11,779 bases of DNA from Candidatus Krumholzibacteriia bacterium (lineage in GTDB: Bacteria > Krumholzibacteriota > Krumholzibacteria > WVZY01 > JAKEHA01): NCBI GenBank assembly GCA_029863355.1, contig JAOTVO010000057.1, positions 1 through 11,779 on the forward strand, written 5' to 3'. The notes below the pieces were generated by a model that worked only from the letters and a program-made list of their open reading frames with translations, was not told the origin of the DNA and did no database searches. Every line of letters starts with the position of its first letter. Position 1 is the stretch's first letter. Below are positions 5,514 to 11,779 of the stretch, in pieces. Both the position numbers and the translations under genes were made by a program.

Positions 5514-6914
5514 TCATGCTCGAGACTTGTCAGCCCCACGCGCGCGAGCCGTCCGGTGGGCCGCGTAGGCGACGAGGAGGATGGCCAGGCCGACGGCGGG
5601 GATGAGGGCGTCGTCGGCCGACGAGAGCATGGCGGCGATAGCGGCGATGGAGAAGGCGACGTAGAGGGCCGGGAACCAGGGGTGGCCGGCGGCGCGGTAG
5701 GGGCGCGCGGCGTCGGGTGTGCGGCGGCGCAGCACGAAGAGGGACGACACGGTAAGGGCGCCGGTGAGGAGCATGGCGGCGCTGGTCGCGCGCACGATGG
5801 TCTGGAAGGTGCCGGTGGTGACGAACAGGACGGCGAAGGCGGCCTGCAGCCAGAGGGCGCGGCGGGGCACGCCGCGGTCGTTGAGCCGGGCCGCGGCCCG
5901 CCAGAAGGCGCCGTCGCGGGCCATGGCATAGCCGACGCGTGCGCTGGCCAGGACGGTGGCGTTGACGGAGGTTGCAATCACCATGGCCATGGTGGCGAGC
6001 ACGGCGGTGCGCGCGGCGGGTCCGAAGGCGGCGTCGGCGAGCGCGGTGCCAGTGTCGGTACGCTCGCCGGCGAGGCGTGCGAGCGTGTTCAGGCCGAGCA
6101 CGCCGAGGGCCACTCCACAGAAGAGAAGATATACGGCGGTCACGATGAGCACGGCGGTGATCATGGAGCGGGGCACATTGCGACCGGGGTTGCGCACCTC
6201 GCCGGCGACGTAAATAATGTTGGGCCAGCCGGAGAAGGCGAAGTTGACGAAGAGGTAGCCGCTGGCGAGGGCGGCGAGGGTGAGCGGCGCCGAGGCGACC
6301 GCGGTGGCGTTGGGCGTGACGGCATCGGCGCCGCGCGCGGAGAAACCGGCGGAAATGGCGAGCACGATAATGGCGGTGATGGGCACGAGGGTGAGCAGGG
6401 TCTGCACGCGGCCGGAGAGGCGGGCGCCGCGGTCGTTGAGCAGGGTCACGAGCACGATGAAGCCGACGGCGCACACCTGGTCGGCGGAGAGCGGAATGGC
6501 GCGCGCGATGGGCGCGGAAAGGTCGGCGCCGGCGAGTCCGGCGATCTGGTAGCGAAAGAGCGCGACCGACAGGCTCGCCGTGGAACCGGCAAACACGGCT
6601 GCGAAGAGCACCCACCCGCTGGCGAAAGCAAGGGAAGGTCCGAAGGCGGCGCGTTGAAAGATGTAGTCGCCGCCGGCGCGCGGCATCATCGCGCCGAGCT
6701 CCCCGCACGCGGTCGCCCCGGCCAGCGACACAACCCCCCCGACCAACCACAACGCAAGAAAAGCCGGCGCCGAACCGATCTCGCGCGCCATCTCGCCGGG
6801 GAAGAGGAAGATTCCCACGCCGAGCATGGAACCGGCCACCACCGAGAACGCGCCCAGGCCGCCGAGCACGCGGGGCTGTTCGTTGGTTGGCGTGTGCGGT
6901 GATGGTGCGGGCAT
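5514..6914 (-). CDS. APC-superfamily amino acid permease (466 aa)
   Basis: An inner-membrane amino-acid transporter of the amino acid-polyamine-organocation superfamily, with the length and about twelve helices of that group. Helix 1 carries the substrate-binding signature G28-S-M-L-G-V-G-I-F36. Helix 2 ends at E-L-G-A-M-M-P-R-A-G-G-D-Y. In the middle is the typical S-G-W-P-N-I-I-Y-V-A-G-E-V-R-N-P-G-R-N block, the cytoplasmic loop after helix 6, as in LAT-like and related permeases. The ATG at 6914 was chosen because helix 1 follows after about 18 residues, as usual; the frame stays open upstream but encodes Arg/Pro-rich nonsense. No good ribosome site is seen. The specific amino acid cannot be inferred. 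Its partner on the other side of the short spacer is the AGCS symporter. Confidence 0.9.
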   Translation of the reverse strand: MPAPSPHTPTNEQPRVLGGLGAFSVVAGSMLGVGIFLFPGEMAREIGSAPAFLALWLVGGVVSLAGATACGELGAMMPRAGGDYIFQRAAFGPSLAFASGWVLFAAVFAGSTASLSVALFRYQIAGLAGADLSAPIARAIPLSADQVCAVGFIVLVTLLNDRGARLSGRVQTLLTLVPITAIIVLAISAGFSARGADAVTPNATAVASAPLTLAALASGYLFVNFAFSGWPNIIYVAGEVRNPGRNVPRSMITAVLIVTAVYLLFCGVALGVLGLNTLARLAGERTDTGTALADAAFGPAARTAVLATMAMVIATSVNATVLASARVGYAMARDGAFWRAAARLNDRGVPRRALWLQAAFAVLFVTTGTFQTIVRATSAAMLLTGALTVSSLFVLRRRTPDAARPYRAAGHPWFPALYVAFSIAAIAAMLSSADDALIPAVGLAILLVAYAAHRTARARGADKSRA

Positions 6915-7263
6915 GGCGGGGCGCCGAGTGGGCGGCGGGCGCTCGGGATCCGGCGCACCTCGCCGTTTATCGTAGCACAGGGGCCGCACGGCCGCGCATA
7001 TAACCTGGGGCTTGACACGGAGGCGGTCGCTTCCCATCTTCCCTACGGATACCCCACACGCGTTTCCCCACGAACAACTGATTCCCCACAGACCGACACG
7101 CCCCACCGGGCCCTCGTGCGCCCGTCGCCCGAGGCATCGCCCAACGTTAGCCCGGAACGGGGAGAGCCACCGCGGCGGGAGGGCGCGCCGGGTGGGGGAT
7201 CCGACACCGGACGGTCGGTGCGCCGGCGCCCCTCCTCCGTGGGTGGCACCGGGCGCGACCACC

Positions 7264-7272
7264 TGCTATACT
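7264..7272 (+). promoter_or_regulatory. Extended -10 promoter of the M3 peptidase gene
   Basis: TGCTATACT: a TGN extension followed by TATACT (five of six matches to TATAAT). There is no good -35 at 17 bases (TGGCAC), which is common for extended -10 promoters. The start would be near 7279, giving a leader of about 69 bases before the ATG at 7348. Confidence 0.5.
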
Positions 7273-7333
7273 CTTGTCCGTTTTCCAGAAAGTCCCGACC
7301 CCAACCAGTTGTACGCTTACATGATCCCGTCCC

Positions 7334-7339
7334 AAGGAG
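7334..7339 (+). promoter_or_regulatory. Shine-Dalgarno site of the M3 peptidase gene
   Basis: AAGGAG eight bases before the ATG at 7348. It selects this start over the in-frame ATG at 7321 and over the much earlier opening of the frame at 7012, and it places the signal peptide exactly at the N-terminus. Confidence 0.85.
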
Positions 7340-7347
7340 CGTCCACC

Positions 7348-9453
7348 ATGCGCAGCAACATCGTGCGATCGGCCGCGCTCGTGCTGGTGCTTGCCACCAC
7401 CGCGACGGCCACCGACAATCCCTTCTTCTCCAGCTACGACACGCCGTTCGGCGTGCCGCCGTTCGACCGGATCGAGGTGGCGCACTACATGCCGGCTTTC
7501 GACGAAGGCATGAAGCGCCAGAGCGCGGAGGTAGATGCCATCGTCAACGACCCCGCGCCGCCCAACTTCATCAACACCGTCGAGGCGCTGGAGGCCAGCG
7601 GGCAGCTGCTCACCGACGTGAGCTACGTGTTCTTCAACCTCAACTCGGCCAACACCAACGACGAAATGCAGGCGATTGCCAAGGAGGTGGCCCCGCTCCT
7701 CTCCAAGCATCAGGACGACATCCTTTTGAACGAGCAGCTCTTCGCGCGCGTCAAAGCGGTATACGACCAGCGGGAGGATCTGGGTCTCACGCCCGAGCAG
7801 CGACGCCTGCTCGATGAGCATTACAAGGCGTTCGTGCGCGGCGGTGCCAACCTGGACGAGGAGAGCAAGACCCGCTTCCGCGAGATCAACGAGCGCCTGT
7901 CGGTGCTCTCCGTCCAGTTCGGCGAGAATGTGCTGGCCGAGGACAACGCCTTCGAGATGGTGATCGAAGACGAGGAAGACCTCGCCGGTCTGCCTACCGC
8001 GGCGGTACAGGCCGCGGCCGAAGCGGCGGCGACGCGGGGACACGAGGGCAAGTGGGTTTTCACGCTGCACAAGCCGAGCATGATCCCGTTCCTCACCTAC
8101 GGTGAGCGCCGCGACCTGCGCGAGAAGATCTTCAAGGCCTACATCAACCGCGGCAACAACGGCGACGAGCATGACAACAAGGCGATGCTGGCCGAGATGG
8201 TCGCCCTGCGCGCCGAGCGCGCCGGCCTGCTGGGCTTCGAGACGCACGCCGACTACGTCCTGGACGAGAACATGGCGCGCAAGCCCGAGAAGGTGTACGC
8301 GCTGCTCGACAAGCTGTGGAAGCCGGCTCTGGCACGGGCCAAGCAGGAGGCGGCGCAGCTGCAGGCGATGATCGACGAAGAGGGCGGCGGCTTCCAGCTA
8401 GAGGCGTGGGACTGGTGGTATTACGCCGAGCGGGTGAAGAAGGCCAAGTACGACTTCGACGACGAGGCCCTGCGCCCCTACTTCCAGCTCGAGAACGTGC
8501 GCAAGGGCGCCTTCGAGGTAGCTACTCGCCTCTTCGGGATCACCTTCGAGGAGCGCTTCGACATTCCCAAGTATCACGAAGACGTGCGCACCTTCGAAGT
8601 GAAAGACGCCGACGGCTCACACATCGGCATCTACTACGTGGACTACCACCCGCGCGAGAGCAAACGCGGCGGCGCGTGGATGAGCGAGTACCGCCAGCAA
8701 TCGCGTATGGGCGGCAAGGAAGTCACACCCATCATCTGCAACGTGAGCAACGTCTCCAAAGCCACGGCCGACACGCCGGCGCTCTTGAGCCTCGACGAGA
8801 CGGCCACGCTCTTCCACGAGTTCGGCCACGGCCTGCACGGACTCCTCTCGGACTGCACCTTCCCCACGCTGGCGGGGACCAACGTCCCGCGTGACTTCGT
8901 GGAGATGCCGTCGCAGGTGCTGGAGAATTGGGCCACCGAGCCCGAGGTGCTCGCGCTCTACGCGCGTCACTACAAAACGGGCGAGCCCATGCCGCAGGAA
9001 CTGATCGACAAGATGAAGAACGCACGGCTCTTCAACCAAGGTTTCGCGACGGTCGAATACCTGGCCGCATCGTACCTGGACATGGACTGGCACACGCTCA
9101 AGGAGCCGCGCACCCTCGACCCCGTTGCCTTCGAGAACGAGAGCCTCAAGCGCATCGGGCTGATGGACGAGATCGTGGTGCGCTACAAGAGCCCGTATTT
9201 CCGCCACATCTTCGCCGGCGGGTACTCGGCGGGCTACTACAGCTACATCTGGGCCGAGGTCCTCGATGCGGACGCCTTCGAGGTGTTCAAGCAGAACGGG
9301 ATCTTCGACCGCGAGACGGCGATGCGCTTCCGCAAGCACATCCTCGCCACCGGCTCGACGGACGATCCCATGGTGCTGTACCGGCGCTTCCGCGGCGCCG
9401 ATCCGTCGATCGAGCCGCTGCTCGTGCGCAGGGGTCTGAGCGGGACGCTGTAG
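7348..9453 (+). CDS. dcp: Secreted M3 family zinc metallopeptidase, Dcp-like peptidyl-dipeptidase (701 aa)
   Basis: A zinc peptidase of family M3, closest by pattern to peptidyl-dipeptidase Dcp, which removes dipeptides from the C-terminus of short peptides. Residues 1-21 form a signal peptide (basic start, hydrophobic core, A19-T-A21 cleavage site), so the enzyme works outside the cytoplasm. The mature protein opens with N24-P-F-F and P-F-G-V-P-P-F-D, typical of Dcp. The active site is H490-E-F-G-H494, with the third zinc ligand E519 in V-E-M-P-S-Q, 25 residues after the second His as in M3 enzymes. Near the C-terminus, G624-G-Y-S-A-G-Y-Y-S-Y supplies the conserved tyrosines. Length is usual for the family. 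All catalytic residues are present, so it should be active. It is the first gene of a probable four-gene unit, with the next start 23 bases on. Confidence 0.92.
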   Translation: MRSNIVRSAALVLVLATTATATDNPFFSSYDTPFGVPPFDRIEVAHYMPAFDEGMKRQSAEVDAIVNDPAPPNFINTVEALEASGQLLTDVSYVFFNLNSANTNDEMQAIAKEVAPLLSKHQDDILLNEQLFARVKAVYDQREDLGLTPEQRRLLDEHYKAFVRGGANLDEESKTRFREINERLSVLSVQFGENVLAEDNAFEMVIEDEEDLAGLPTAAVQAAAEAAATRGHEGKWVFTLHKPSMIPFLTYGERRDLREKIFKAYINRGNNGDEHDNKAMLAEMVALRAERAGLLGFETHADYVLDENMARKPEKVYALLDKLWKPALARAKQEAAQLQAMIDEEGGGFQLEAWDWWYYAERVKKAKYDFDDEALRPYFQLENVRKGAFEVATRLFGITFEERFDIPKYHEDVRTFEVKDADGSHIGIYYVDYHPRESKRGGAWMSEYRQQSRMGGKEVTPIICNVSNVSKATADTPALLSLDETATLFHEFGHGLHGLLSDCTFPTLAGTNVPRDFVEMPSQVLENWATEPEVLALYARHYKTGEPMPQELIDKMKNARLFNQGFATVEYLAASYLDMDWHTLKEPRTLDPVAFENESLKRIGLMDEIVVRYKSPYFRHIFAGGYSAGYYSYIWAEVLDADAFEVFKQNGIFDRETAMRFRKHILATGSTDDPMVLYRRFRGADPSIEPLLVRRGLSGTL

Positions 9454-9476
9454 CGCCCGCGGGGAAGTAGCGAGCG

Positions 9477-9917
9477 ATGCACAAGGCGATCATTCTGCTG
9501 CACCTGGTAGCGGCGACGATCTGGACCGGCGGGCACATCGTGCTCGCCACGACGGTGCTGCCGCGCGCCCTCAAGCGGCGCGACCCGGCCGTGATATCCG
9601 ATTTCGAGGGACCCTTCGAGCGCATCGGTATCCCCGCGCTCCTCGTGCAGGTGGCGACCGGCCTCTACTTGGCGACGAAACTGCTGCCGCCGTCGGAGTG
9701 GTTCACTTTCGCCAGCGTGGCCTCGACGCACGTGGCGGCCAAGATCATCCTCGTCGTGCTCACGCTCGTGCTGGCCGCGCATGCGCGCCTGCGCATCATC
9801 CCCCGGCTCGACGCGTCGCGGCTGGGCGTGCTCGCCGCGCACATCGTCGCGGTGACGGTGATATCGGTGCTGCTCGCCATGATCGGTGCGGGCTTCCGCA
9901 TAGGGGGAGTGTTCTAG
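9477..9917 (+). CDS. CopD-like four-helix membrane protein (146 aa)
   Basis: A small integral membrane protein with four hydrophobic segments (about 4-27, 50-70, 80-101 and 115-138). The first carries H9-L-V-A-A-T-I-W-T-G-G-H20, the pattern of CopD-like and related small membrane proteins, and F47-E-R-I-G-I-P-A-L-L-V-Q-V-A-T-G resembles the following helix in those families. H9, H20, H85, H102 and H122 are candidate heme or metal ligands, but no ligand has been shown and the full CopD protein is larger. GGGGAAG (9461-9467) lies nine bases before the ATG. It is 23 bases after the peptidase and eight before the thioesterase gene, so cotranscription is likely. The function is unknown; copper resistance should not be assumed. 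Confidence 0.68.
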   Translation: MHKAIILLHLVAATIWTGGHIVLATTVLPRALKRRDPAVISDFEGPFERIGIPALLVQVATGLYLATKLLPPSEWFTFASVASTHVAAKIILVVLTLVLAAHARLRIIPRLDASRLGVLAAHIVAVTVISVLLAMIGAGFRIGGVF

Positions 9918-9925
9918 GGAGACAC

Positions 9926-10438
9926 GTGCCGCGAGAGATCCTCAATATAGACAGGCTGCCCGAGAACACCTGCTTCGGGTGCGGGCACCACAATCCCGGC
10001 GGTTTGCGCACGAAGATATGGCGCGCCGACGGCGACCCCCAGCGCATCGACGGCGAATGGACGCCGGACGAGAACCACTGCGGCTTCCCCGGTCTCGTGC
10101 ACGGCGGGCTCCTCTATACCGTGATGGACTGCGTCGCCGCCTGGACCGTCAACATGCTGCGCACGGAGAAGGGCGCGTTCTGGATCCTCCGCTCGGCGTC
10201 GGTGAAATACCACAGCCCCGTGCGCCACGGCGACCGCGTGCTCCTCTCCGGCACTATCGAGGACGGGGGTGAGCCGTGGGCGCCGGTGCTCATTCGCACC
10301 GAGTGCCGGCGCGAAGACGGCTCGCTCTTCGTCGACGGCTCGTACAAGATGAACCCCCTCACGCCCGACCGCCTCAAAGGCATCCTCGGCATGGACGAGA
10401 TCCCCGCCAACTGGCGCGGCTTCATCGCGGGGCCGTAG
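9926..10438 (+). CDS. PaaI-like hotdog-fold thioesterase (170 aa, GTG start)
   Basis: Probably hydrolyses an acyl-CoA or similar thioester in the cytoplasm. The N-terminal C16-F-G-C19-G-x-x-N-P-G-G-L is a common opening of PaaI-like thioesterases. The hotdog domain follows, with G56-L-V-H59-G-G61 leading into the central helix and D68 as the likely catalytic acid. The S92-V-K-Y-H-S-P-V block and G102-D-R-V match the family's strand pattern, and the size is normal. The frame stays open far upstream inside the preceding gene in another reading frame; I chose GTG at 9926 because AGGGAG (9916-9921) lies four bases before it and the conserved Cys motif follows after 15 residues. The substrate is unknown; nearby genes give no acyl-CoA pathway. 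Confidence 0.82.
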   Translation: MPREILNIDRLPENTCFGCGHHNPGGLRTKIWRADGDPQRIDGEWTPDENHCGFPGLVHGGLLYTVMDCVAAWTVNMLRTEKGAFWILRSASVKYHSPVRHGDRVLLSGTIEDGGEPWAPVLIRTECRREDGSLFVDGSYKMNPLTPDRLKGILGMDEIPANWRGFIAGP

Positions 10439-10484
10439 GGTCGGCGGGGGCCAGGGAGAATCCGGTTTCGCTGGTTACCACTTC

Positions 10485-10490
10485 AAGGAG
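10485..10490 (+). promoter_or_regulatory. Shine-Dalgarno site of the propeller protein gene
   Basis: AAGGAG six bases before the ATG at 10497. It fixes the start so that the N-terminus is a good signal peptide. Confidence 0.85.
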
Positions 10491-10496
10491 CCATTC

Positions 10497-11779
10497 ATGC
10501 TTTCCAGAATCATCACCTTGCTCTGCGTGCTCGTCATGTCCGCGCCGGCGCTTGCCGTCGCGGACGACGCCAAGAAAGCAGACGAGAAGAAGAAGTGGGA
10601 CGTCGAAGCGCCCTTCGGCCCCACGAGAACGGTCGCGTTCACCACCGACGAGGGCACGTGGATGAACCTCGACGTCAGTCCGGACGGCGAGGAGATCGTC
10701 TTCGACCTCCTCGGCGACATCTACATCATGCCCATCGCCGGTGGAGAGGCTGTGCTCCTGCGCGGTGGCCCGGCCTTCGAGGTGCAGCCGCGCTTCTCCC
10801 CCGACGGCAAGCGCATCAGCTACACCTCCGACAAGGACGGCGCCGACAACATCTGGATCATGAAGCGCGACGGCTCCGATGCGAAGCAGGTTACCAAAGA
10901 GGACTTCCGCCTGGTAAACAACGCCGCGTGGACGCCCGACGGGCAGTACATCGTGTGCAAAAAGCACTTTACGAGCGGGCGTTCCCTGGGTGCAGGCGAG
11001 ATGTGGCTCTACCATGCTTCGGGCGGCGAGGGGCTGCAGATCACCAAGCGGCGTAACGACCAGCAGGACGTGGGCGAGCCGTGCGTCTCGCCCGATGGAC
11101 GCTACGTCTACTTCAGCGAGGACATGAGTCCGGGGCCGTACTTCCAGTACAACAAGGATCCCAACGGCGAGATCTACATGATCCGCCGCGTGGACCGCGA
11201 GACGGGCGAGGTGAAGAACGTTATTACCGGTCCCGGCGGCGCCGTGCGCCCGCAGATCTCGCCGGATGGAAAGCGGCTGGCGTACGTGCACCGCGTGCGC
11301 ACCGAGACGGTGCTCTACGTGCAGAACCTGGAGACGGGCGCGCAGCATCCGATCTTCGACGGCTTGAGCCGCGACCAGATGGAGACGTGGGCGACCTTCG
11401 GCGTGTACCCGAACTACCAGTGGACGCCCGACGGCCAGGCGATCGTGATCTGGGCCAAGGGCGAGTTCGCGAAGGTGGACGTCGCCGCGCGCACGGCGAC
11501 GAACATCCCGTTCCAGGTTCACGCGAGCCACGTAGTGCACGAGGCGCTGCGTTTCCGCCAGGAGGTTTCCCCGCCGAGCTTCGAAGCCAAGATGATCCGC
11601 CACGCCTCGACCTCTCCGGACGGCCGCTGGCTCGTCTTCAGCGCGGTGGGCCACATCTGGAAGAAGAAGCTCCCCGACGGCGCGCCCGCGCGCATCACCC
11701 GCGACACGAACTGGGAGTACTGGCCGTCCTTCAGCGCCGACGGCAAGTGGATCGCCTATACGACCTGGAGTGACGACGA
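10497..11779 (+). CDS. Secreted TolB-like beta-propeller (PD40) protein, probable N-terminus of an amidohydrolase (3' truncated)
   Basis: The frame is open from the ATG at 10497 to the window end, giving 427 residues without a stop. Residues 1-20 are a signal peptide ending A18-L-A20; a Lys/Asp-rich linker (22-33) follows. The rest is a TolB-like propeller with eight S/T-P/A-D-G blade motifs at about residues 61, 101, 146, 198, 255, 310, 373 and 413, each followed by a short hydrophobic strand. Conserved stretches such as F70-D-L-L-G-D-I-Y (F69 onward) and L164-G-A-G-E-M-W-L-Y are typical of large (about 1,000-1,100 aa) secreted proteins in which such propellers precede a metal-dependent amidohydrolase domain. 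That domain lies beyond the window, so the enzyme call is inference. The gene follows the thioesterase by 58 bases with its own strong ribosome site. Confidence 0.83.
   Translation, partial: MLSRIITLLCVLVMSAPALAVADDAKKADEKKKWDVEAPFGPTRTVAFTTDEGTWMNLDVSPDGEEIVFDLLGDIYIMPIAGGEAVLLRGGPAFEVQPRFSPDGKRISYTSDKDGADNIWIMKRDGSDAKQVTKEDFRLVNNAAWTPDGQYIVCKKHFTSGRSLGAGEMWLYHASGGEGLQITKRRNDQQDVGEPCVSPDGRYVYFSEDMSPGPYFQYNKDPNGEIYMIRRVDRETGEVKNVITGPGGAVRPQISPDGKRLAYVHRVRTETVLYVQNLETGAQHPIFDGLSRDQMETWATFGVYPNYQWTPDGQAIVIWAKGEFAKVDVAARTATNIPFQVHASHVVHEALRFRQEVSPPSFEAKMIRHASTSPDGRWLVFSAVGHIWKKKLPDGAPARITRDTNWEYWPSFSADGKWIAYTTWSDD

Larger units (their letters stand above)
6915..7347. other. Divergent intergenic region, APC permease (-) / M3 peptidase (+)
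   Basis: These 433 bases have no supported gene. Open frames crossing them encode Arg/Pro-rich strings without a ribosome site. Two less GC-rich patches (about 6964-7015 and 7264-7300) are the natural places for promoters. The second contains an extended -10 for the peptidase. On the plus strand TTGACA at 7012-7017 has no matching -10 at the right distance. No riboswitch, tRNA or long repeat was seen. Confidence 0.5.

Noticed and set aside
4844..5977. A 377-residue minus-strand frame covering the ends of both transporter genes.
   Set aside because: Its product is Pro/Ser/Ala low-complexity followed by an Asp/His/Gly-rich part; both halves lie over well-supported coding sequence in other frames.
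5319..6902. A 527-residue open frame on the plus strand opposite the APC permease.
   Set aside because: It is a Gly/Glu/His-rich shadow of a high-GC gene, with no recognisable domain and no ribosome site, and the opposite strand encodes a clear permease with twelve helices.
7012..7040. Perfect TTGACA on the plus strand as a -35 box for the peptidase.
   Set aside because: No -10-like hexamer lies 16-18 bases downstream, and the site is over 300 bases from the start codon.
7244..7259. Possible sigma-54 site starting TGGCAC upstream of the peptidase.
   Set aside because: The -12 part does not match and the GC pair is not at the required ten-base distance from GG. An extended -10 sigma-70 promoter just downstream explains the gene better.
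7147..8247. A 366-residue minus-strand frame opposite the start of the M3 peptidase.
   Set aside because: Composition (Val/Arg/His/Gly-rich) is that of an antisense shadow; the plus strand carries the signal peptide and conserved peptidase sequence.
10422..11654. A 410-residue minus-strand frame opposite the propeller protein.
   Set aside because: It is an antisense shadow; the plus-strand frame has a ribosome site, a signal peptide and eight regularly spaced blade motifs.
1..11779. Defence, phage, CRISPR, toxin-antitoxin, insertion sequence or biosynthetic cluster.
   Set aside because: No nuclease, transposase, integrase, array of direct repeats or synthase was seen; all genes belong to transport, peptide breakdown, regulation or small families of unknown function.

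Overview
The window is a stretch of ordinary bacterial chromosome, very rich in G+C, with tightly packed genes. Signal peptides ending in Ala-X-Ala, an ECF-type sigma factor with a membrane anti-sigma protein, and a secreted TolB-like propeller protein fit a Gram-negative, probably free-living heterotroph. Codon use and the protein mix would suit high-GC environmental phyla (for example Gemmatimonadota or Eisenbacteria/Krumholzibacteria-like groups), but that is a guess from style, not a phylogenetic result. I see no tRNA, rRNA, insertion sequence, phage gene or CRISPR array.

Layout: (1) 1-1753 holds the C-terminal half of an MFS transporter (+), a 99-residue SemiSWEET-type sugar transporter (-), and a membrane-anchored DUF2867-like protein (+) behind a near-consensus sigma-54 promoter. 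(2) 1795-3851 (-) is a regulatory block: a FecR-domain anti-sigma protein translationally coupled to an ECF sigma factor, and upstream of them a DUF5519 (luciferase-like) gene with its own near-perfect sigma-70 promoter. (3) 4013-6914 holds two convergent amino-acid transporters of almost equal length, a sodium:alanine symporter (AGCS family, +) and an APC-superfamily permease (-), separated by about 100 bases rich in inverted repeats. (4) 7348-11779 (+) is a probable four-gene transcription unit: a secreted M3 metallopeptidase (Dcp-like), a four-helix CopD-like membrane protein, a hotdog-fold (PaaI-like) thioesterase, and the N-terminal 427 residues of a secreted TolB-propeller protein of the type that usually carries a C-terminal amidohydrolase domain. 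This last gene is open to the end of the window.

The simplest reading of the right half is peptide and amino-acid scavenging: peptides are trimmed outside the cytoplasm by the M3 peptidase and taken up by two amino-acid transporters. This is inference from neighbourhood. I found no clearly novel multi-gene system. The points most worth a second look are the sigma-54 promoter, the unusual three-cysteine patch in the FecR domain, the inverted repeat sitting on the -35 box of the DUF5519 promoter, and the mixed composition of the peptidase transcription unit.
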